From an uncultured beta proteobacterium (GTDB taxonomy: Bacteria; Pseudomonadota; Gammaproteobacteria; Burkholderiales; SG8-41), in NCBI GenBank assembly GCA_903889565.1, contig CAISYC010000062.1, forward strand, positions 1 to 43,085: DNA of 43,085 nucleotides, in the 5' to 3' direction. The notes under the pieces are model-generated. The model was not told the DNA's origin and did not search any database. It worked only from the letters and a program-made list of their open reading frames with translations. Below, piece after piece: positions 1-7,608 of the stretch. Each line of letters opens with the position of its first letter. Within the stretch, counting starts at the first letter, position 1. The position numbers were made by a program, and so were the translations under genes.

Positions 1-90
1 ATGAGTGATAATGACGCCGCGAAGCATTTAAACGACGCACGCACAATCCTCTTCAACACCATTTTCAACCGATCGAAATCAGCCGCCTGA
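1..90 (+). CDS. Possible 3' end of an unidentified ORF
   Basis: An open frame runs from the first base to a TGA and encodes 29 residues ending RSKSAA. It opens with ATG at base 1, but because the window starts there it may be the tail of a longer gene. No family was recognised and codon use gives little help at this length. Confidence 0.2.
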   Translation: MSDNDAAKHLNDARTILFNTIFNRSKSAA

Positions 91-292
91 CCATACTCAA
101 AACCCGACCCGCTCAGACTCAAACCTCAATTGGAATGTACTCTGACTCCGCCAGGAAAATTTTTCGCGTCACATCGTCCGCTGGTGCATTTTTGGCCGTG
201 TACACGGGGCCTGCAGAATTCTTATTCGATGTGCGGTTGCAGCACGTTCCGCAATCAGACCAACCACTGGTTCTGAGCGGGGGCTTCAGCGC

Positions 293-323
293 AAAAAAAT
301 ACGGGACGGCGTTAACCGTCCCG
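293..323 (-). terminator. Intrinsic terminator, minus strand
   Basis: A perfect 8-bp stem (CGGGACGG / CCGTCCCG) encloses a 6-nt loop. On the minus strand it is followed closely by a run of T (the A-run at 294-299 on the plus strand). It lies about 150 bases downstream of the small minus-strand gene at 472-606 and probably ends that transcript. Confidence 0.7.
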
Positions 324-363
324 AAATCATCAGGGACCCGGGTTTTAAGAGGTCGCCTGATGT

Positions 364-408
364 GTATTTCTTGCGAAGAACTCCTGAAGGAGACGGGGTA
401 AGAAATAC
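364..408. repeat. Inverted repeat with nested hairpin
   Basis: Nine-bp perfect outer arms (GTATTTCTT / AAGAAATAC) surround an inner CTCC-TGAA-GGAG hairpin at 381-392. It lies in the 3' untranslated part of the small gene's presumed transcript, between its stop and the terminator. It could be a structured 3' UTR or a protein-binding palindrome. Nothing else coding is seen in bases 91-471. Confidence 0.45.
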
Positions 409-471
409 CTGTCTAATCTACCCCCGATAAAAATCCCCGAATTGAGCCATATCAAACACCATCCAAAGCGC

Positions 472-606
472 TCAGTTCGACATCAACTGGTGCAGCACTA
501 CCCACAGGCTGAGCAGTCCGCTAATCGCCAGGACCGCAATGGAGATTTGGGCGGAAATGGTGTCAGCGTTTTCGCCATGTTTGTCAGAAATATGCGAAGT
601 AGTCAT
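472..606 (-). CDS. 44-residue single-pass membrane protein, unknown family
   Basis: ATG at 606-604 is preceded by a near-ideal Shine-Dalgarno, AAAGGAGG, five bases upstream. The frame encodes 44 residues: a polar N-terminal half (MTTSHISDKHGENADT) followed by one hydrophobic segment of about 20 residues (from ISIAVLAISG through LWVVL), ending HQLMSN. This is the layout of small regulatory or accessory subunits of membrane complexes, N-terminus probably cytoplasmic. It stands alone, with its own possible promoter upstream (655-702) and a terminator downstream (293-323). The family is not recognised. The strong ribosome site, membrane helix and flanking signals argue that it is a real gene. Confidence 0.65.
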   Translation of the reverse strand: MTTSHISDKHGENADTISAQISIAVLAISGLLSLWVVLHQLMSN

Positions 607-654
607 GTTGCCTCCTTTGACAAAGGATTTCGCCTGGATGCCCGACGCTTTGTG

Positions 655-702
655 CAGTTCAATATTACTTTCGGCGAAGGTTATTGCATTGCGCTAAATC
701 AA
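655..702 (-). promoter_or_regulatory. Possible FNR/Anr-type promoter of the 44-residue protein
   Basis: On the minus strand TTGATTTAGCGCAA (702-689) matches 8 of 10 conserved bases of the FNR box TTGAT-N4-ATCAA. A -10-like TAATAT lies at 667-662. The distance between the box centre and the -10 centre is 31 bases, which puts the box near -41, the class II activator position. Expected transcription start is near 655, about 50 bases before the start codon. The second half-site is weak, so this is tentative. Confidence 0.35.
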
Positions 703-954
703 AGGTTGTCATTCATCGCGCCGCAGCAAAAGCGTGGGTATTGGATAGGTGTAAACCGACAGGATTTCGCAAACCAGGCAAGCGCTATTGCGAATCAAAA
801 TCGCGGGCCTGGCGGCGGCGCGTCCGGCCTCCAGCCGGTCGCGATGACGACAGAACTTTAAATGAAGGCGGTTCGCTGTTGGGTTGCTCTCGCAGGAGGC
901 GGGGAGGAGAATGAATTTGTAAAAATCATATTCGGGCAGGGGGATGGAGGGGCG

Positions 955-1347
955 ATGCGAAAAGCCGTTTTGATGCTGCTGCTGGCTGTATCGAGTGGTA
1001 ATGCGGCTGCGGCCTGGGTGAAGATAGGCGGATCTGCGAGCGGCGGTTTCAATATCTACGTCGATCCCGGCTCCATTGCGACTTCCGGAAACACGGTGAA
1101 ACTGTGGTGGGTAAGCGATTTCACCAACGTGCAGACGGCCGGGGGCAAACGGTTTGTTTCCACCAAAACACAGGCCGAATATAACTGCGCAACAAAACAA
1201 CTCCGGAGTGTTTACTTTTCCAGGCACTCCGGTTCCATGGGCGGCGGAGACACGGTTCACTTTCAATCCGTTCCTGACAACTGGACTGCCGTCGCATCTG
1301 GAAGCGTGGATGAAATTATGTGGAATCTCGCCTGCGCAAAAAAGTAA
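955..1347 (+). CDS. Surface-adhesin protein E-like secreted protein
   Basis: 130 residues. The frame is open further upstream, but ATG at 955 is preferred because it follows a GGAGGGG ribosome site and gives a clean signal peptide (MRKAVLMLLLAVSSGNAAAA, cleavage before WVKIG). The mature part of about 110 residues has the layout of the surface-adhesin E-like domain: an N-terminal W-x-K-I strand, YVDPGSI, then VKLWWVSDF, and two cysteines (in YNCATK and near the end in LACAKK) that could form a disulfide. The family is common in Betaproteobacteria as periplasmic or outer-surface proteins of mostly unknown role. It has no operon partner. Confidence 0.7.
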   Translation: MRKAVLMLLLAVSSGNAAAAWVKIGGSASGGFNIYVDPGSIATSGNTVKLWWVSDFTNVQTAGGKRFVSTKTQAEYNCATKQLRSVYFSRHSGSMGGGDTVHFQSVPDNWTAVASGSVDEIMWNLACAKK

Positions 1348-1431
1348 CAGCGCCCGCTACTTCACACCTGTGCTCTCTTCCAGACTTGTTCAGGGCGCGG
1401 TCAAGGATCGTTTCCGCTGCCGGCTTGTCCG

Positions 1432-1638
1432 TTATTCTTCTTCCCGGTTCGGCCTGGAATGGCGAGCCAATACCGCGCCAACCAATTGAAGCGCGATGGC
1501 CGCGCCAAACAAGACGACCGCGAGCGCCACATATTCGATCGGGGCAATCAGAAAAAAATAGGCGCTGGACACCCAGCTGACAATGCCCAGCCAAAAGCAG
1601 AATGACGCAATGCGTTTGCTAAAGGTTTCGGCCGTCAT
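1432..1638 (-). CDS. Small two-helix membrane protein, hypothetical
   Basis: 68 residues from ATG at 1638. Two hydrophobic segments are visible (about residues 12-31, CFWLGIVSWVSSAYFF, and 35-57, VALAVVLFGAAIAL), with a basic and acidic tail (RHSRPNREEE). The ribosome site is weak. It sits alone, convergent with the adhesin-like gene. No family was recognised. Confidence 0.5.
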   Translation of the reverse strand: MTAETFSKRIASFCFWLGIVSWVSSAYFFLIAPIEYVALAVVLFGAAIALQLVGAVLARHSRPNREEE

Positions 1639-1738
1639 CGGGAAATTCCGTGGCTGTCATTTGGTTTAACGAATGAACGTTTTGTCGGCTTGCAATCGGG
1701 CCGGCCATGCTCTGCATTGATTTATTCAATCGCATTCT

Positions 1739-1773
1739 AACGCCCTTCGCTTAACAGCCTCGGGGCGTTTTTT
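1739..1773 (+). terminator. Possible intrinsic terminator
   Basis: AACGCCC (1739-1745) pairs with GGGCGTT (1763-1769) and runs into six T (1768-1773). The 17-base loop is long, so it is weaker than a typical terminator. Confidence 0.4.
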
Positions 1774-1844
1774 GGATTTGAGTGACGGTTCTCATGAGCC
1801 GATACGATTTGTGGAAGCTGTTGCGAACGGGAGTCTTGCGGCGG

Positions 1845-1873
1845 TTGTGGGCGAATGTGGGCGGGCCTATAAT
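1845..1873 (+). promoter_or_regulatory. Sigma-70-type promoter
   Basis: TTGTGG at 1845-1850 and a perfect TATAAT at 1868-1873 are separated by exactly 17 bases. Transcription is predicted to start near 1880. It feeds a short unit that meets an intrinsic terminator before the MmgE/PrpD gene. Confidence 0.6.
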
Positions 1874-1879
1874 CCGGCA

Positions 1880-1977
1880 TCCGGGAAAACACTGGTGTTT
1901 AAGTCCAGGGCGAATGATTCGATCCATTCATCGTCGGGCAGGCACCTGAAGGGTTAGCGTAATCGCTAGCCCTTTTT
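1880..1977 (+). ncRNA. Candidate small RNA or attenuated leader (about 98 nt)
   Basis: A consensus promoter is followed about 100 bases later by a strong terminator with a U-rich tail (five T, C, four T), typical of Hfq-type small RNAs. Internal short stems are possible (AAACA/TGTTT near 1887-1900, GAATG/CATTC near 1912-1929). Alternatively it is the attenuated leader of the gene at 2014: an 11-codon frame (MIRSIHRRAGT) starts at 1914 after AGGG, and its stop ends at 1949, one base before the terminator stem. No match to a known RNA family was recognised. Confidence 0.4.
1951..1977 (+). terminator. Intrinsic terminator
   Basis: A 9-bp stem, GGGTTAGCG / CGCTAGCCC with one G-U pair and a TAAT loop, is followed by five T. 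It lies 36 bases before the MmgE/PrpD start codon. Confidence 0.75.
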
Positions 1978-2013
1978 CTTTTCGAAGGTCGCAACCTCAA
2001 GGAGCGCAACACC

Positions 2014-3411
2014 ATGGCATCCCTCAGCCGGCAGCTTGCACGATGGGTGACGAAACTCGCGTATGACGACCTGCCGCCAGCGGTGATCGATCGCGCCAAG
2101 GGGGTAACGCTGCAATGCCTGTCGTCGGTGCTGATCGGTTCGCAGACCAAACCCGGGCGCGATGCGATCGCCCTGATCAGGCAGGAGGAGGACGGCGTGC
2201 GCAAGGGTGCGACCATTCTCGTTAATGGCGGCACGGCGACCAGGGGCGGGGCCGCCTTCGCCAATGCCGAAATGGCCTTTGCCGGCGGCAAGTGGGACAC
2301 CTTCCGCATGCTGATGCATCCGGGCACCAGCGTGCCGCCCGCGGCGCTGGCGGCGGCCGAAGACAGCGGCGCTTCCGGCCGCGAATTCATCACCGCGATC
2401 GCGGCGGGTTACGAAGTGATGGAGCGCCTCGCAGCGGATGTGATTCCGACGCTGATGGCGCGCGGTTTCCATGCGAGCCCGGTGTTCGGCATTTTCGGTG
2501 CGGCGGTCGCCGCAGCAAAAATCTACCGCGTCAACGAAGACCAGATGAACAGCACAATTGCGCTGTGCGCCAGTCTCGCCGGCGGCAATCTCGAGGGCGC
2601 GCGCAGCGGCGGGCGCGCACTGCGCGAGGGCGCGGCGGTACGCAACGCCATGCTGGCGGTGGCGCTGGCGCGGCAGGGCCATGTCGGTGGCGAGACCGTT
2701 CTCGAAGGCGAGGCGGGGTTTTATCACGCCTATGTCGGCAACAATCAGGGGCGGCTTACCTACAGCTTCACCGGCGATACCCATGCCAGCCTCGACAACG
2801 TCACCGCCGGTCTCGGCGAGGCGTGGATATTCCTCGAGACGCTCTACCGCGTCTATTCGATTTCCGGCTACAACATCGCTCATGTCGAACTCGCCGCGCG
2901 GCTGTGCATCGAGCACGACATCCGCCATCAGGATATCGAGCGCATCGAGGCGGTCGTCAACTGGCTGGAAACCCAATACCCGAGTCCGGCGTTCGCGGTG
3001 CGCCGCGAGGATACCGATCGCGAACCCGGCAGTACTGCCTATCACCTCGCTTACGCAGCGATCAAGCGCGGCTTTCCGCTGCTGCGCGACTGGGCGCCGC
3101 AGACCGCGAACGCCGACGATCCGCCGGAAACGATGGCGCTCACGCAACGCGTAACCATCATCCCGTCGCACACCATGCCGCTGTTCGGTCCGCGCATCAC
3201 CATCGTCAAGAAAGACGGCAGCAGCCACACGATCCAGGGCACCGGCCGCGAATTCATCTGGGACTTCGACGAACAGGCCCGGCGTATTCGCGGTGTCTCA
3301 GGCGGGCTGCCGATATCCGCCGCCCGGTTCGAGGACATCATCGAAACCTGCCGCACGCTTGATCAACAGGCGCGCGCCGACGCACTGGTCAAGCTGACGC
3401 TGGTTTCCTGA
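2014..3411 (+). CDS. MmgE/PrpD family protein
   Basis: 465 residues from ATG with AAGGAG upstream. It belongs to the MmgE/PrpD family, whose characterised members include 2-methylcitrate dehydratase (PrpD) and cis-aconitate decarboxylase. The N-terminal all-helical domain is clear, with a run of glycine-rich helices (FGIFGAAVAAAKIY, ALCASLAGGN) and, in the second half, SGYNIAHVELAARLC before the smaller C-terminal domain. The sequence is clearly diverged from the two other paralogues at 5063 and 7605, which have PrpD-like HPSDN motifs; this one has MLMHPGTSVPPAALA at the equivalent place. The substrate cannot be read from sequence. It may be controlled by the leader and terminator at 1868-1977. 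Confidence 0.85.
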   Translation: MASLSRQLARWVTKLAYDDLPPAVIDRAKGVTLQCLSSVLIGSQTKPGRDAIALIRQEEDGVRKGATILVNGGTATRGGAAFANAEMAFAGGKWDTFRMLMHPGTSVPPAALAAAEDSGASGREFITAIAAGYEVMERLAADVIPTLMARGFHASPVFGIFGAAVAAAKIYRVNEDQMNSTIALCASLAGGNLEGARSGGRALREGAAVRNAMLAVALARQGHVGGETVLEGEAGFYHAYVGNNQGRLTYSFTGDTHASLDNVTAGLGEAWIFLETLYRVYSISGYNIAHVELAARLCIEHDIRHQDIERIEAVVNWLETQYPSPAFAVRREDTDREPGSTAYHLAYAAIKRGFPLLRDWAPQTANADDPPETMALTQRVTIIPSHTMPLFGPRITIVKKDGSSHTIQGTGREFIWDFDEQARRIRGVSGGLPISAARFEDIIETCRTLDQQARADALVKLTLVS

Positions 3412-3497
3412 ACCGCGCGGTGCCGGCGATTTTCTGCGCGCGATCGGCCGCAATGCGGGCCCGGTTGCATTCCCGTCATTTGTCCTGAACGGCCGGC

Positions 3498-4631
3498 ATG
3501 TCGATCAATTTTGCTTTTGCCCTGACGCTGTTCACATTCTTGCCGGTCAATGCGGCGCGCGTGTTGCTGGCGCTCTATGCCCTCGAACTCGGCGCGCAGC
3601 CGCTGGCAGTGGGTTTTCTGACCGCGACATTTTCGCTGTTTCCGATGATGCTGGCGGTCTACGCCGGCAAAATCACCGACCGCGTCGGCGCGCGCTGGCC
3701 GGTGTTCGGCGGCACCGTGATCGTGCTGTGCGGGATGCTGGTGCCGTACTTCGCGCGCAGTCTCTCCGCACTGTATATCGCCGCCGCGATGAACGGCCTT
3801 GCCTTCGCCTTCTTCAGCGTCTCGCTGCAGAACCTGATCGGCCTGATGAGCACGCCGCATCAGCGGCCGCAGCAGTTCAGCACTTTCAGTCTGATGGTGG
3901 CGATGGCGAATTTTGCCGGGCCGCTGTTCGCCGGCTTCACCATCGATCGCTCCGGTTACGGCGTGGCCTGTCTGTATGTCGCGTTATTCGCCATCATTCC
4001 GATGGTGATGCTGGCCGGCTGGGGCGGCCGCCTGCCCGGCGGCACCAGCGGACCGAAGCCGGCCGGCAGCGTGCGCGAAACGCTGGCGGATCCGGCGGTG
4101 CGCAAAACGCTCGCCACCGGCGGCCTCCTGATGGCGGGGCAGGATCTGTTTCAGACCTATATGCCGGTCTATGGCCACAGCATCGGCTTGTCGGCTTCTG
4201 CGATCGGGGTCGTGCTCGGTACTTTTGCCAGTGCGGCCTTTGTGGTGCAGATCGTGATCCGGCGACTGATCGCGCGCTTCTCGGCTGAACTGCTGCTGAC
4301 CTATACGCTCTACATAGCGGCAGCGAGTTTTATTTTCATTCCGTTCAGCCACAGTGCGACAGTGTTGACGCTGCTCGCTTTCATGTTCGGGCTCGGCATC
4401 TGCTGCGGCCAGCCGATTATCACCATGCTGATGTTCAGCCATTCGACCGAAGGTCGCTCGGGCGAGGCGTTAGGACTACGCATTACGGTCAATCATCTGA
4501 CGCGCGTGGTCAGCCCGGTGGTGTTTGGTTCGCTGGCGTCGGCGTTCGGCGTGTCACCGCTGTTCTGGATCAGCGCGGTGCTGCTGAGTGCGGGCGGCAC
4601 CATCGCGCGGCCGAAGCCGACAAAAAATTAA
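3498..4631 (+). CDS. MFS transporter
   Basis: 377 residues, about 12 hydrophobic segments. The loop between helices 2 and 3 carries the family motif in the form AGKITDRVGAR (about residues 55-65), the G-x-x-x-D-R-x-G-x-R signature of major facilitator proteins. At this length the termini are short. It lies 86 bases after the MmgE/PrpD gene in the same direction, so the two may be co-transcribed and the transporter may export or import the related metabolite. Its ribosome site is weak. The substrate is unknown. Confidence 0.85.
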   Translation: MSINFAFALTLFTFLPVNAARVLLALYALELGAQPLAVGFLTATFSLFPMMLAVYAGKITDRVGARWPVFGGTVIVLCGMLVPYFARSLSALYIAAAMNGLAFAFFSVSLQNLIGLMSTPHQRPQQFSTFSLMVAMANFAGPLFAGFTIDRSGYGVACLYVALFAIIPMVMLAGWGGRLPGGTSGPKPAGSVRETLADPAVRKTLATGGLLMAGQDLFQTYMPVYGHSIGLSASAIGVVLGTFASAAFVVQIVIRRLIARFSAELLLTYTLYIAAASFIFIPFSHSATVLTLLAFMFGLGICCGQPIITMLMFSHSTEGRSGEALGLRITVNHLTRVVSPVVFGSLASAFGVSPLFWISAVLLSAGGTIARPKPTKN

Positions 4632-4654
4632 AGTCGGTTAAGCATGCATGCGCA

Positions 4655-4682
4655 CTTGTGGCGCAGGCGCCTCGCCTGCGCT
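4655..4682. repeat. Short dispersed palindromic repeat, GCAGGCG type
   Basis: CTTGTGGCGCAGGCG followed by its near-complement CGCCTGCG. Related copies occur at 10181-10206 and 10295-10320. All lie in intergenic, 3'-end positions. Confidence 0.6.
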
Positions 4683-4703
4683 CGCGCAGCGCCGGGTTTG
4701 ATG

Positions 4704-4744
4704 CCCCTCACCCCAGCCCTCTTCCCGCACGCGGGGCGAAGGGG
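4704..4744. repeat. Dispersed repeat, inverted relative of the coxMSL-gap repeats
   Basis: Starts CCCCTCACCCCAGCCCTC, the reverse complement of the repeat arm at 20600-20620 and, with one mismatch, at 21205-21225, then CTTCCC and a GCGGGG arm. It sits between convergent genes (MFS and CDGSH), where it could act as a bidirectional transcript end. Confidence 0.6.
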
Positions 4745-4761
4745 ATATTCCTTGAATGCGC

Positions 4762-4998
4762 CTACAGTGCTTTATGGCTGCCGTCGCAGAACGGCTTGTT
4801 CTTCGACGCCTTGCAGCCGCACAGCCATTTCTTTTCGGTAGCGGTGATGGTGAATTTCTGCGGCGTGATATCGGTCGTCTTGTGCGAGCCGTCGCAGAAC
4901 GGCTGCTTCTTCGACAGGCCGCAGGCGCACCACCAGTAATCGCCGGGGGTGAGTTCCACTTCGTAGGGGGCTTTTTGCGCGATCACGGGTTCGGTCAT
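4762..4998 (-). CDS. CDGSH-type iron-sulfur protein, tandem domains
   Basis: 78 residues with GGAGC ahead of the ATG. Two copies of the CDGSH [2Fe-2S] motif are present: CACGLSKKQPFCDGSH in the first half and CGCKASKNKPFCDGSH near the C-terminus. Each has the three Cys and one His that hold the cluster in mitoNEET-like proteins. Tandem CDGSH proteins of this size are usual in bacteria; they are thought to carry electrons or clusters. It is 64 bases downstream of an MmgE/PrpD gene on the same strand and may share its transcript. Confidence 0.9.
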   Translation of the reverse strand: MTEPVIAQKAPYEVELTPGDYWWCACGLSKKQPFCDGSHKTTDITPQKFTITATEKKWLCGCKASKNKPFCDGSHKAL

Positions 4999-5062
4999 GG
5001 GGCTGCTCCGGTGGTTGGGGGAATCAATTGCCGACGGATTTCACAATAGGACCGCCGCGTGT

Positions 5063-6496
5063 TTACGTCGCCATTAAATCCATGAAGGTGTTTACCGCTG
5101 TCGCCTGCAGCCGCCGCCCGTCGGTCAAGAGCGCGGTGATGGCGGCAGCCCGTTTCGGCGCGAAATGCGCGGCCAGATTGGTTTTGAATTTGCGCTCCAG
5201 CAGCGGCATGGCTTCTTTGCGCCGGCGCGCGTCGCCGATCAGAAATTCGACATCGACCTTTGGCGTTTTCGTGCCGTCCCTGAAAAAGACCTGCAGCGCG
5301 TTGTGATTGGCCTGGCGCGCGCCATGGTAATCGCGCGTATAGCCGGCATCCTCTTGCACCACCATTTGCGCGCGCAGGCGGTCGATGCGCGGGTCGGCGG
5401 CGAACTCGTCTTCGTAGCTGGCGGTGGTGATGTTGCCGAAGATCATGCCGATGGCGACCACGTATTGCAGGCAGTGATCGCGGGCGGCGAAATTCGGCAG
5501 CGGGCCCTCGACGGCGATTTTGAGCAGCGCCGGTTTGTGCGTGGTCAGCACCACGCGCTCGATGTCAACAAGGCGATGCGCCACCAGCGGGTGCAGGCGC
5601 ACCGCGCATTCCGCAGCGGTCTGCGAATGGCGCTGCGCCGGATAGGCGATCTTGAATTGGACGTTCTCGATCACATGCGAGCCGTAGCGCCGCGTGACCT
5701 TGAGCGGCTGGCCGTTATAAAGCACATCGCAAAAGCCCCAGGTCTTTGCGGACAGCGCTGTCGGGTAGCCCATTTCGCCGCGCATCGTCAGTAGCGCGAG
5801 TTGCACTGCGCGCGCGGTGGCATCGCCCGAGGCCCACGATTTGCGCGGGCCGGCGTTGGGCATGACGCGATAGGTGTTGAGCGGATGGCCGTCGATGAAG
5901 GCGTTCGACAGCGCATCGGTGATTTCATTGACGCCGCCGCCGAGCAACTGCGTAATTACCGCGGTCGAGGCGATCTTCAGCAGGATGACCAGATCGAGCC
6001 CGGTCTCGGGGCTGTTGAAGATATTGCCCTCGGCTAGCACGCCGTGAATTTCATAGGCCTTGATCGCTGCGGTCAGCACCTCGCGCATGGTCAGCGGCGG
6101 TTTGCCGGCGGCGATGCGCTGGCGACTGACAAAATCGGCGACTGCCAGAATGCCGGCGTAGTTGTCGGACGGATGACCGCCCGCCCACCAGGTGTCGTTG
6201 AAATCGAGCCAGCGGATCAGGCAACCGGTGCTGAACGCGGCGCTGACCGGATCAAGCTGATATGGCGTGCCCGGCACGCGCGCGCCATTGGGCACGATGG
6301 TGCCTGGCACCACGGGCCCGATGAGCTTCATGCACTCGGGCACGGCGAAGGCCTGCATCGCGCAGCCCAGTGCGTCCATCAGGCACAGCCGCGCGTTTTC
6401 GTAAGCGAGGGCACTGGTGATTTTTTTCTGCGCGACGTAACGCGCCAACTCGACCAGTGCCTGATCGGGGGCGGGGCGCTTGCTGCTGGTTGCCAT
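5063..6496 (-). CDS. MmgE/PrpD family protein, PrpD-like
   Basis: 477 residues starting MATSSKRPAPDQ at 6496; the frame is open upstream but that part overlaps the preceding TctC gene and is not protein-like. Characteristic PrpD features are LGCAMQAF, GPVVPGT, IRWLDFNDT, GGHPSDNYAGIL, and the late GARQANHNALQVFFRDG stretch. PrpD members dehydrate 2-methylcitrate; other family members act on related hydroxyacids. It is a close paralogue of the protein at 7605-9020, and the two flank a TctC receptor on one strand, 26 bases separating this gene from the receptor. The substrate is not predictable. Confidence 0.88.
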   Translation of the reverse strand: MATSSKRPAPDQALVELARYVAQKKITSALAYENARLCLMDALGCAMQAFAVPECMKLIGPVVPGTIVPNGARVPGTPYQLDPVSAAFSTGCLIRWLDFNDTWWAGGHPSDNYAGILAVADFVSRQRIAAGKPPLTMREVLTAAIKAYEIHGVLAEGNIFNSPETGLDLVILLKIASTAVITQLLGGGVNEITDALSNAFIDGHPLNTYRVMPNAGPRKSWASGDATARAVQLALLTMRGEMGYPTALSAKTWGFCDVLYNGQPLKVTRRYGSHVIENVQFKIAYPAQRHSQTAAECAVRLHPLVAHRLVDIERVVLTTHKPALLKIAVEGPLPNFAARDHCLQYVVAIGMIFGNITTASYEDEFAADPRIDRLRAQMVVQEDAGYTRDYHGARQANHNALQVFFRDGTKTPKVDVEFLIGDARRRKEAMPLLERKFKTNLAAHFAPKRAAAITALLTDGRRLQATAVNTFMDLMAT

Positions 6497-6522
6497 CAGA
6501 TGGATTCCAATTTGAGATGCAT

Positions 6523-7608
6523 TTATTTGCCGTCTTGCGCCGGCCTGGCGAGACCGAGATCCGTCAGCACGGCGGTGAGCTCGCCATATTGCGCGCTCAT
6601 GTAGCGGCGTGTGTCGCGGCTGTTGAGGTAGGTATCTTCTTCGAGCTTGGCCTGTAGTTCCTGCTTCCACTCGGGCAGTTGTGCGAGACGGCCCAGGACC
6701 TCGTCCCAATAGCGCTGTTGCTCGTCACTCAACCCTTTTGCCCCGACCACGCTGCGCCAGTTGGCGGCGACCACCGCGAAGCCGAGTTCCTTCCACGTCG
6801 GCACGCCGGCGAAGTCGCCGCCAAGCCGCTGTGGCGATGACACCGCCAGCACACGCGCGCGGCCCGATTGCACATGGGCGAGGATGCTGCCCGCCGGCGT
6901 GGCGGCGACATCGATGTGGCCGCCCAGCATCGCGGTGATTCCTTCCGTCGAACCGTTGAATGGAATGACCTTGAGCCTGCGCACGTTGGCGCCGACCGCC
7001 TTGGCGAGCAGCGCGACCGCGATGTGATTGTGGCTGCCGACCGAGTTGCCGATAGCGAAGGTGAGGCCGGTTGCATCGGCGCGGATGCGCTCTGCGATGT
7101 CGCGCCCGGCTTTCAGCGGCGAATCGCTGCGCACCGCGAACACCACCGATTCGCTGCCGAGCTGCGCCAGCGGCGTGGTGTCGGTGTAGTTGAGCGCGCT
7201 TTTGCCGGCGATGTAGTTGGTCAGCATGGTCGGCGATGTGACCATCAGATAGTGGCCGTTGCCCGGATGCTGCGACAGATAGGCGAGGCCGATGGTGCCG
7301 CCGCCGCCGACCTTGTTGACCACCGATGCCGGCACCTCAATGAGTTTACGTTCGCTCAGCAGGTGCTGGATCAGGCGGCCGGTGCTGTCGCTGCCGGTGC
7401 CGGGTGAGGTGTTGACGATGATTTCAACCGGCTTGTCGGGCTTCCACCCTGGTGCGGCGGCTTGCGCAGTCAATGGCAGGATCGTCATTCCCGCGAAGGC
7501 GGGAATCCAGAATGCGTTTGATATCAGATGCCGCAAAATTCCCGGGCTCCCGCTTGCGCGGGAGCGACGTTTTTCCCATTGCAATTCCTTGGGCATGCGC
7601 AGCCTCAT
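6523..7608 (-). CDS. Bug/TctC periplasmic substrate-binding protein with repeat-derived N-terminus
   Basis: 361 residues if it starts at ATG 7608, which overlaps the upstream stop (ATGA); ATG at 7596 has a better ribosome site (GAGG). The mature part is a standard Bug receptor: PDKPVEIIVNTSPGTGSDSTGR, then GYLMVTSP-like and GVPTWKELG motifs. The signal region is odd. The usual 25-residue peptide is replaced by about 50 residues, and its hydrophobic core (NAFWIPAFAGMTILPL) is the translation of a dispersed palindromic repeat. A third ATG at 7579, with AAGGA, is in another frame and hits a stop at 7424. The gene may therefore be intact with a new leader, or disabled. Bug receptors bind carboxylates in the periplasm; no TctA/TctB is nearby. 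Confidence 0.75.
   Translation of the reverse strand: MRLRMPKELQWEKRRSRASGSPGILRHLISNAFWIPAFAGMTILPLTAQAAAPGWKPDKPVEIIVNTSPGTGSDSTGRLIQHLLSERKLIEVPASVVNKVGGGGTIGLAYLSQHPGNGHYLMVTSPTMLTNYIAGKSALNYTDTTPLAQLGSESVVFAVRSDSPLKAGRDIAERIRADATGLTFAIGNSVGSHNHIAVALLAKAVGANVRRLKVIPFNGSTEGITAMLGGHIDVAATPAGSILAHVQSGRARVLAVSSPQRLGGDFAGVPTWKELGFAVVAANWRSVVGAKGLSDEQQRYWDEVLGRLAQLPEWKQELQAKLEEDTYLNSRDTRRYMSAQYGELTAVLTDLGLARPAQDGK
7484..7570. repeat. Palindromic dispersed repeat (CCCGCGAAGGCGGGAA type)
   Basis: Two hairpins: TTCCCGC-GAAG-GCGGGAA at 7488-7505 and GCTCCCGC-TTGC-GCGGGAGC at 7546-7565, about 40 bases apart. This arrangement is a very common REP-like element of proteobacteria. Here it lies inside the coding start of the TctC gene rather than between genes. 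Confidence 0.8.

Noticed and set aside
135-401. 88-codon plus-strand frame
   Set aside because: No ribosome site or protein-like pattern; it runs across the minus-strand terminator and the nested hairpin.
442-861. 139-codon plus-strand frame
   Set aside because: Overlaps the 44-residue minus-strand gene with its perfect ribosome site; composition is not protein-like.
1717-1729. TTGATTTATTCAA as an FNR box
   Set aside because: The half-sites are one base too close (five instead of six bases between TTGA and TCAA), and no gene is suitably placed.
1772-1957. 61-codon frame after a terminator
   Set aside because: It runs through a consensus promoter and into a terminator stem, with no ribosome site.
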